Shown here: in pieces, positions 60,415 to 64,000 of the stretch
Position numbering within the stretch: position 1 is the first letter of the stretch
Layout of the letters: each line of letters begins with the position of its first letter
Assembly (NCBI RefSeq): GCF_016623495.1
Contig: NZ_JAEHHL010000016.1
Coordinates: 1 to 64,000 of the forward strand
Source: Thermohalobaculum xanthum
GTDB lineage: Bacteria; Pseudomonadota; Alphaproteobacteria; Rhodobacterales; Rhodobacteraceae
DNA length: 64,000 nt
Direction of reading: 5' to 3'
Translations under genes and position numbers: made by a program
The notes under the pieces: model-generated
Database searches by the model: none
What the model was told of the DNA's origin: nothing
Seen by the model: the letters and a program-made list of their open reading frames with translations, nothing else

Positions 60415-60765
60415 TCAGGTCAACTCGACCGCCCGGATCAGCTTGCGCTCGAGCACGCGCAGCACCTGCGCGAGGTCGCGTCCGCGCTTGAGGATGCGCC
60501 CGTCCATGCCCACCACCGAGTAGGCGCCCTGCTTGGCCGCGTCGCGCGGACGCTTCTCGACCGTGTAGATCGGGCGCTCGGCGGTGCGGCGGAAGATCGA
60601 GAACACGGCGCGGTCGCGCAGGTGATCGATGCCATAGTCGCGCCATTCGCCGATCGCGACCATCCGCCCGTAGATCCTGAGAATCACGGCAAGCTCGTGC
60701 CGATCGAAGGTAACGCTGCCCGCGTCGCGCGCGGGCGTGAGCTGGTATGGCGGCTCAAGCTCCAT
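60415..60765 (-). CDS. DUF2794 family protein
   Basis: 116 aa. This conserved alphaproteobacterial protein of unknown function is recognised by VTFDRHELAVILRIYGRMVAIG-type sequence and AVFSIFRRTAERPIYTVEKRP, with GRDLAQVLRVLERKL at the end. Start at 60765 (MELEPPYQL) fits the family length. Convergent with rnr. Confidence 0.9.
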   Translation of the reverse strand: MELEPPYQLTPARDAGSVTFDRHELAVILRIYGRMVAIGEWRDYGIDHLRDRAVFSIFRRTAERPIYTVEKRPRDAAKQGAYSVVGMDGRILKRGRDLAQVLRVLERKLIRAVELT

Positions 60766-60931
60766 GACATCAGGATGACACCTGCCGAGCGCCATTTGCA
60801 AGCCGTTTGGCATGCGCCGCGCCAGCGCGACACCTGCCATCCCGCGGAAAGCCGCGACGGAGACTGGAAATGCCGGCGCGTCGGCGGTAAAGCCGGCTGA
60901 CCACACTCACTCCGACAAGGTGCCCACAGCC

Positions 60932-62515
60932 ATGCGCGATTTCCAGCTTCCCGGCCGCTCTCCGCTCTATGTCTCGAACGCGATCTGCGCGACCTCGCAT
61001 CCGGTGGCGGCGAAGGTGGCCATCGACACGCTCGAGGCTGGCGGAAACGCGGTGGATGCGGCGATCGCCGGGGCGGTGCTGCTGGGGCTTGGCGAGCCGG
61101 CGATGACCGGGATCGGCGGCGACATGTTCGCGCTGGTCAAGCCCGCGGGCAGCGAGACGGTGATCGGCATGAACGCCTCGGGCCGGGCGCCCAAGGGGGT
61201 CTCGGCCGAGGCGCTGCGCGCCCGGGGCTGGAGCGCGATGGACCCCGAGGACGCCAACTCGGTGGTCGTGCCCGGCGCGGTGCGCGGCTTCGAGCGGCTT
61301 GCCGCCGATCACGGCAAGCTTGGCCTCGACCGCCTGCTCGCCCCCACGATCCGCTATGCCGAGGAGGGCCTGCGCGTGGTGCCCCGCGCCGCCTTCGACT
61401 GGGGGCGCGGCGAGCCCCGGATGCGCGGCGCGATGCGCCGCCATTACCTGAACGGCGACAAGGCGCTGAAGGAGGGCGACCTCTTCCGCCACCCCGGCCA
61501 GGCCGAGGTTCTGCGCCGGATCGCGAAGGACGGCGCGAAGGCGTTCTACGAGGGCGAGGTGGCCGAGGACATGGTCAGCTCGCTGCAGGCGTTGGGCGCG
61601 GCGCATGCGCTCGAGGATTTCGCCGCCTGCGAGGCGGTCTATGTCGACCCGATCTCCGGCGGCTATCGCGGCGCGGAACTGGTCGAGCTGCCGCCGAACG
61701 GACATGGCGCGACCGCGATCCTGATGGCGCAGATCCTCGGGCAGTTCGACCTGACAGCGCTGGACCCGCTTGGCGCCGACCGCGCGCATCTCGAGATCGA
61801 GGCGGCGAAGCTTGCCTATGCCGCGCGCGACCAGGCGATCGCCGACCCCGACTACATGACGATGCGGATCGAGGACTTCATCGCCCCCAAGCTGGCGAAG
61901 GAGATGGCCGGGAGGATCGACCGCACGCGGGCGATGGACTGGCCCACCGACCCGATCGGCCACCCGCACAAGGACACGATCTACATCACCGTCGTCGACC
62001 GCGACCGCATGGCGGTGTCGCTGATCTACTCGGTCTATCACGACTTCGGGTCGTGCCTCGCCTCGGAGAAGTTCGGCATCAACTTCAACAACCGCGCGGC
62101 CGGCTTCAACCTCACGCCGGGCCACCCGAACGAGATCGCCGGCGGCAAGCGGCCGCTGCACACCATCATCCCGGGCATGCTGAAGCAGGACGGCCGCGTG
62201 GTGATGCCCTTCGGCGTGATGGGCGGCGCCTACCAGCCGCACGGCCATGTACGGCTGATCTCGAACATCCTCGACTACGGCATGGACGTGCAGGCGGCGC
62301 AGGACGCGCCGCGGCTGTTCCGGCAGGACGGGGTCGTGGGGATCGAGCGCGGCTACGCCCGCGAGGTCTGGACCGCGCTCGAGGCGATGGGCCATCGCAC
62401 CGGCCCGCGCGAGGTCGCCATCGGCGGCAGCCAGGCGATCTGGATCGACCACGAGCGGGGTCTGCTGATCGGCGGCACCGATCCGCGCAAGGACGGCATG
62501 GCGCACGGGTATTGA
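60932..62515 (+). CDS. ggt: Gamma-glutamyltransferase family protein
   Basis: 527 aa Ntn-hydrolase that self-cleaves into two chains. The predicted nucleophile is Thr349 (KDTIYITVVD), followed by GINFNNRAAGFNL. No signal peptide is seen, so it may be cytoplasmic, unlike E. coli Ggt. Substrate may be glutathione or other gamma-glutamyl compounds. Upstream leader 60812-60931 is open but lacks coding character. Confidence 0.92.
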   Translation: MRDFQLPGRSPLYVSNAICATSHPVAAKVAIDTLEAGGNAVDAAIAGAVLLGLGEPAMTGIGGDMFALVKPAGSETVIGMNASGRAPKGVSAEALRARGWSAMDPEDANSVVVPGAVRGFERLAADHGKLGLDRLLAPTIRYAEEGLRVVPRAAFDWGRGEPRMRGAMRRHYLNGDKALKEGDLFRHPGQAEVLRRIAKDGAKAFYEGEVAEDMVSSLQALGAAHALEDFAACEAVYVDPISGGYRGAELVELPPNGHGATAILMAQILGQFDLTALDPLGADRAHLEIEAAKLAYAARDQAIADPDYMTMRIEDFIAPKLAKEMAGRIDRTRAMDWPTDPIGHPHKDTIYITVVDRDRMAVSLIYSVYHDFGSCLASEKFGINFNNRAAGFNLTPGHPNEIAGGKRPLHTIIPGMLKQDGRVVMPFGVMGGAYQPHGHVRLISNILDYGMDVQAAQDAPRLFRQDGVVGIERGYAREVWTALEAMGHRTGPREVAIGGSQAIWIDHERGLLIGGTDPRKDGMAHGY

Positions 62516-62522
62516 GCCCCCG

Positions 62523-62564
62523 GCGCCCTCCGCCCGAGCGCGACTGCGCCCGGGCCGAGGGCGC
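62523..62564. terminator. Bidirectional terminator between ggt and hspQ
   Basis: GCGCCCTC and GAGGGCGC (8-bp perfect outer stem) enclose a further CCCG/CGGG pairing; it lies between two convergent stop codons. Confidence 0.6.
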
Positions 62565-62572
62565 GGCGCGGC

Positions 62573-62902
62573 TCAGTGCTTGTTCTCGGGATGCAGGACG
62601 TAGTTCGCGCCGTCATGCGCCCCGAAATAGTCCTCGATCTCGGGGTGATCGACCGGCTCGCCCGAGTCGTCGGGCAGCAGGTTCTGCTCGGACACATAGG
62701 CCACGTAGTAGCTCGTGTCGTTCTCGGCAAAGAGGTGGTAGAAGGGCTGATCCTTGCGAGGACGCACCTCCTCGGGGATCGAATGCCACCATTCCTCGGT
62801 GTTCGCGAAAATCGGATCGACGTCGAAGATAACGCCGCGGAAGGGGTAAAAGCGATGCTTCACCACCTGCCCGATCTTGAATTTCGCCACCGCGCGGAGC
62901 AT
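62573..62902 (-). CDS. hspQ: Heat shock protein HspQ (hemimethylated DNA-binding YccV-like)
   Basis: 109 aa. KFKIGQVVKHRFYPFRGVIF and DPIFANTEEWWHSIPEE, plus QPFYHLFAEND and YVSEQNLL, are diagnostic of HspQ, which binds hemimethylated DNA and modulates Lon-type proteolysis. Start at 62902 gives the usual length; ATGs at 62911 and 62929 are alternatives. Confidence 0.94.
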   Translation of the reverse strand: MLRAVAKFKIGQVVKHRFYPFRGVIFDVDPIFANTEEWWHSIPEEVRPRKDQPFYHLFAENDTSYYVAYVSEQNLLPDDSGEPVDHPEIEDYFGAHDGANYVLHPENKH

Positions 62903-62999
62903 CGGCTCCATTTCCCTTGATTCATACATGCGCGTGGTCTAGCGCCACGCGGCCATTCTGTCGATATTGCACTGCCGCATAGCCGCATCAAGGTTCGTC

Positions 63000-63875
63000 A
63001 TGCTCGTCCAGATCTTTGCGATCACCGCGCCCGTCTTCCTGCTCGCGCTGGCGGGATTCGTCTGGGCGCGGATCAAGGCGCCGTTCGATCTCGACTTCGT
63101 GACGCGGCTGTCGCTCACCTTCTCGGTCCCCTGCCTCATGTTCGCGACGCTGGTGAAGGCCGAGATCGACCCCGCCGCCTTCCGTGACGTCGCCGTGGCA
63201 AGCCTTGCCGCCTATGTCGCGGCAGCGGTGGTGTTCGTGCCGATGCTGCGCCTCGGCGGGCTGTCGCAGCGGACATGGCTTGCACCCGTGATCTTCGGTA
63301 ACACGGGCAATGTCGGGCTTCCCGTCGCGCTGTTCGCCTTCGGCGATGCGGGTCTTGCGCTGGCCATGGTGGTCTTCGCGGTCATGGCGATCCTCTCGTT
63401 CACCATCGGCATCTACATGGTCGCGGGCGTGGGGCGGCCGTCCGAGGCGCTGCGGCAGCCGCTGGTCTATGCCTCGGTTCTTGGCGGGCTCTTTGCCGTG
63501 ATGGACTGGGACCTGCCGGACTGGCTGATGAGCGCGCTGAGCCTGGCGGGGCAGATCGCGATCCCGATGATGCTGCTGACGCTGGGCGTCTCGATCGCAA
63601 GGCTCAGGGTGGGCGATATCGGGCGCGCGGCGCTGATCTCGGTCCTGAAATACGTGGTCTGCGGCGCGGCGGCGCTGGGCACGGCCCATGCGGTGGGCCT
63701 CTCGGAGGTCGCGACCGGCGTGCTGTTCCTGCAGCTGGTGATGCCGGTCGCGGTGACCAACTACATGCTTGCCGCACGCTACAAGCGCGACCCGGACGCG
63801 GTTGCGGGCCTTGTCGTCGTCTCGACCGTCCTGTCGCTGGCGGGGATACCGGTGGCCCTGGCCGTCTTCCTCTGA
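63000..63875 (+). CDS. AEC family transporter (auxin efflux carrier fold)
   Basis: 291 aa with about ten hydrophobic helices (VQIFAITAPVFLLALAGFVW at the N-terminus). Typical AEC motif VIFGNTGNVGLPVALFAFG near residue 97, and QLVMPVAVTNYMLA near the C-terminus. Likely exports malate, malonate or a similar anion. Substrate not predictable. Confidence 0.93.
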   Translation: MLVQIFAITAPVFLLALAGFVWARIKAPFDLDFVTRLSLTFSVPCLMFATLVKAEIDPAAFRDVAVASLAAYVAAAVVFVPMLRLGGLSQRTWLAPVIFGNTGNVGLPVALFAFGDAGLALAMVVFAVMAILSFTIGIYMVAGVGRPSEALRQPLVYASVLGGLFAVMDWDLPDWLMSALSLAGQIAIPMMLLTLGVSIARLRVGDIGRAALISVLKYVVCGAAALGTAHAVGLSEVATGVLFLQLVMPVAVTNYMLAARYKRDPDAVAGLVVVSTVLSLAGIPVALAVFL

Positions 63876-63884
63876 CGCGATGGC

Positions 63885-63902
63885 GGCGGGGGATTCCCCG
63901 CC
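63885..63902 (+). terminator. Hairpin terminator after the AEC gene
   Basis: GGCGGGG and CCCCGCC, 7-bp perfect stem with loop GATT, 10 bases after the stop. Confidence 0.6.
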
Positions 63903-63931
63903 TGAGGAAATTGCGCTAAACTGCCGCGCAA

Positions 63932-64000
63932 ATGGCAAGAACAGAGCAGCCCATCCTCTCGGCCGCCCGCATCGCGGGTCTTGTGGCACTGGCGCTTGCG
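63932..64000 (+). CDS. Start of a gene cut by the right edge
   Basis: ATG at 63932 opens a frame running off the window; the first 23 residues end in a hydrophobic stretch (AGLVALALA), consistent with a signal peptide or membrane anchor. GAGGA lies 19 to 15 bases before the ATG. Product unknown. Confidence 0.5.
   Translation, partial: MARTEQPILSAARIAGLVALALA

Noticed and set aside
1-64000. CRISPR array
   Set aside because: No series of short regularly spaced repeats and no cas genes were found.

Overview
The window looks like chromosomal DNA of an alphaproteobacterium, most likely Rhodobacterales (Rhodobacter/Paracoccus/Roseobacter relatives). Reasons: very high GC in the right two thirds, a TauR/Tpa/Xsc/TauABC taurine locus, a CtrA-type TTAA-N7-TTAA box in front of dprA, and the alphaproteobacterial pairing of pyrB with a dihydroorotase-like gene that lacks its metal-binding histidines. 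No database search was possible; identities come from motifs and family knowledge.

Left part (about 1-27.3 kb): an accessory region, visibly less GC-rich and with many unrecognised genes. It ends exactly at the 3' end of an intact tRNA-Arg(ACG), a classic island insertion point. It holds an orphan 399-aa protein between two perfect 121-bp direct repeats, a nitronate monooxygenase-like gene, a tyrosine integrase and the remnant of a second integrase 5 kb away. It also holds a lipoprotein plus M48 metalloprotease pair, a tandem pair of paralogous HTH regulators, and a dense nuclease cluster at 10.2-14.2 kb: an HNH endonuclease with a partner on the minus strand, and on the plus strand an uncharacterised protein, an exonuclease I-like DEDDh enzyme and a PD-(D/E)XK-like protein. 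An XRE repressor with a clear iterated operator follows, then several hypothetical genes, one of them interrupted by an in-frame stop. The region closes with a complete type I restriction-modification operon (hsdR-hsdM-hsdS) whose four genes overlap at every junction; the fourth is an uncharacterised coiled-coil protein. This layout is that of a defence/integrative island.

Right part (27.5-64 kb): ordinary core genome. It has a histidine kinase split by a frameshift in a CG-dinucleotide run; a TVP38 membrane protein with a flavin disulfide oxidoreductase; rpmH-rnpA-yidD; a DUF486 protein; tRNA-Leu(TAA); an inositol-monophosphatase-family (HisN-like) gene; an Old Yellow Enzyme; thiD under a TPP riboswitch; and the taurine uptake and dissimilation locus (tauC, tauB, tauA, xsc, tauR on the minus strand, tpa divergent). 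Then come a DUF1254 protein, an M3 peptidase with a GST, pyrB-pyrC-like-plsY, dprA, topA, an esterase-like lipoprotein, rnr, a DUF2794 gene, a gamma-glutamyltransferase, hspQ, an AEC transporter and a gene cut by the right edge.

How the genes work together: the tau genes would import taurine, transaminate it to sulfoacetaldehyde and split that into sulfite and acetyl phosphate, under TauR control. The hsd operon would make a self/non-self DNA recognition system. The nuclease cluster and the fourth hsd-operon gene are the best candidates for an undescribed defence function, but nothing in the sequence proves that role.
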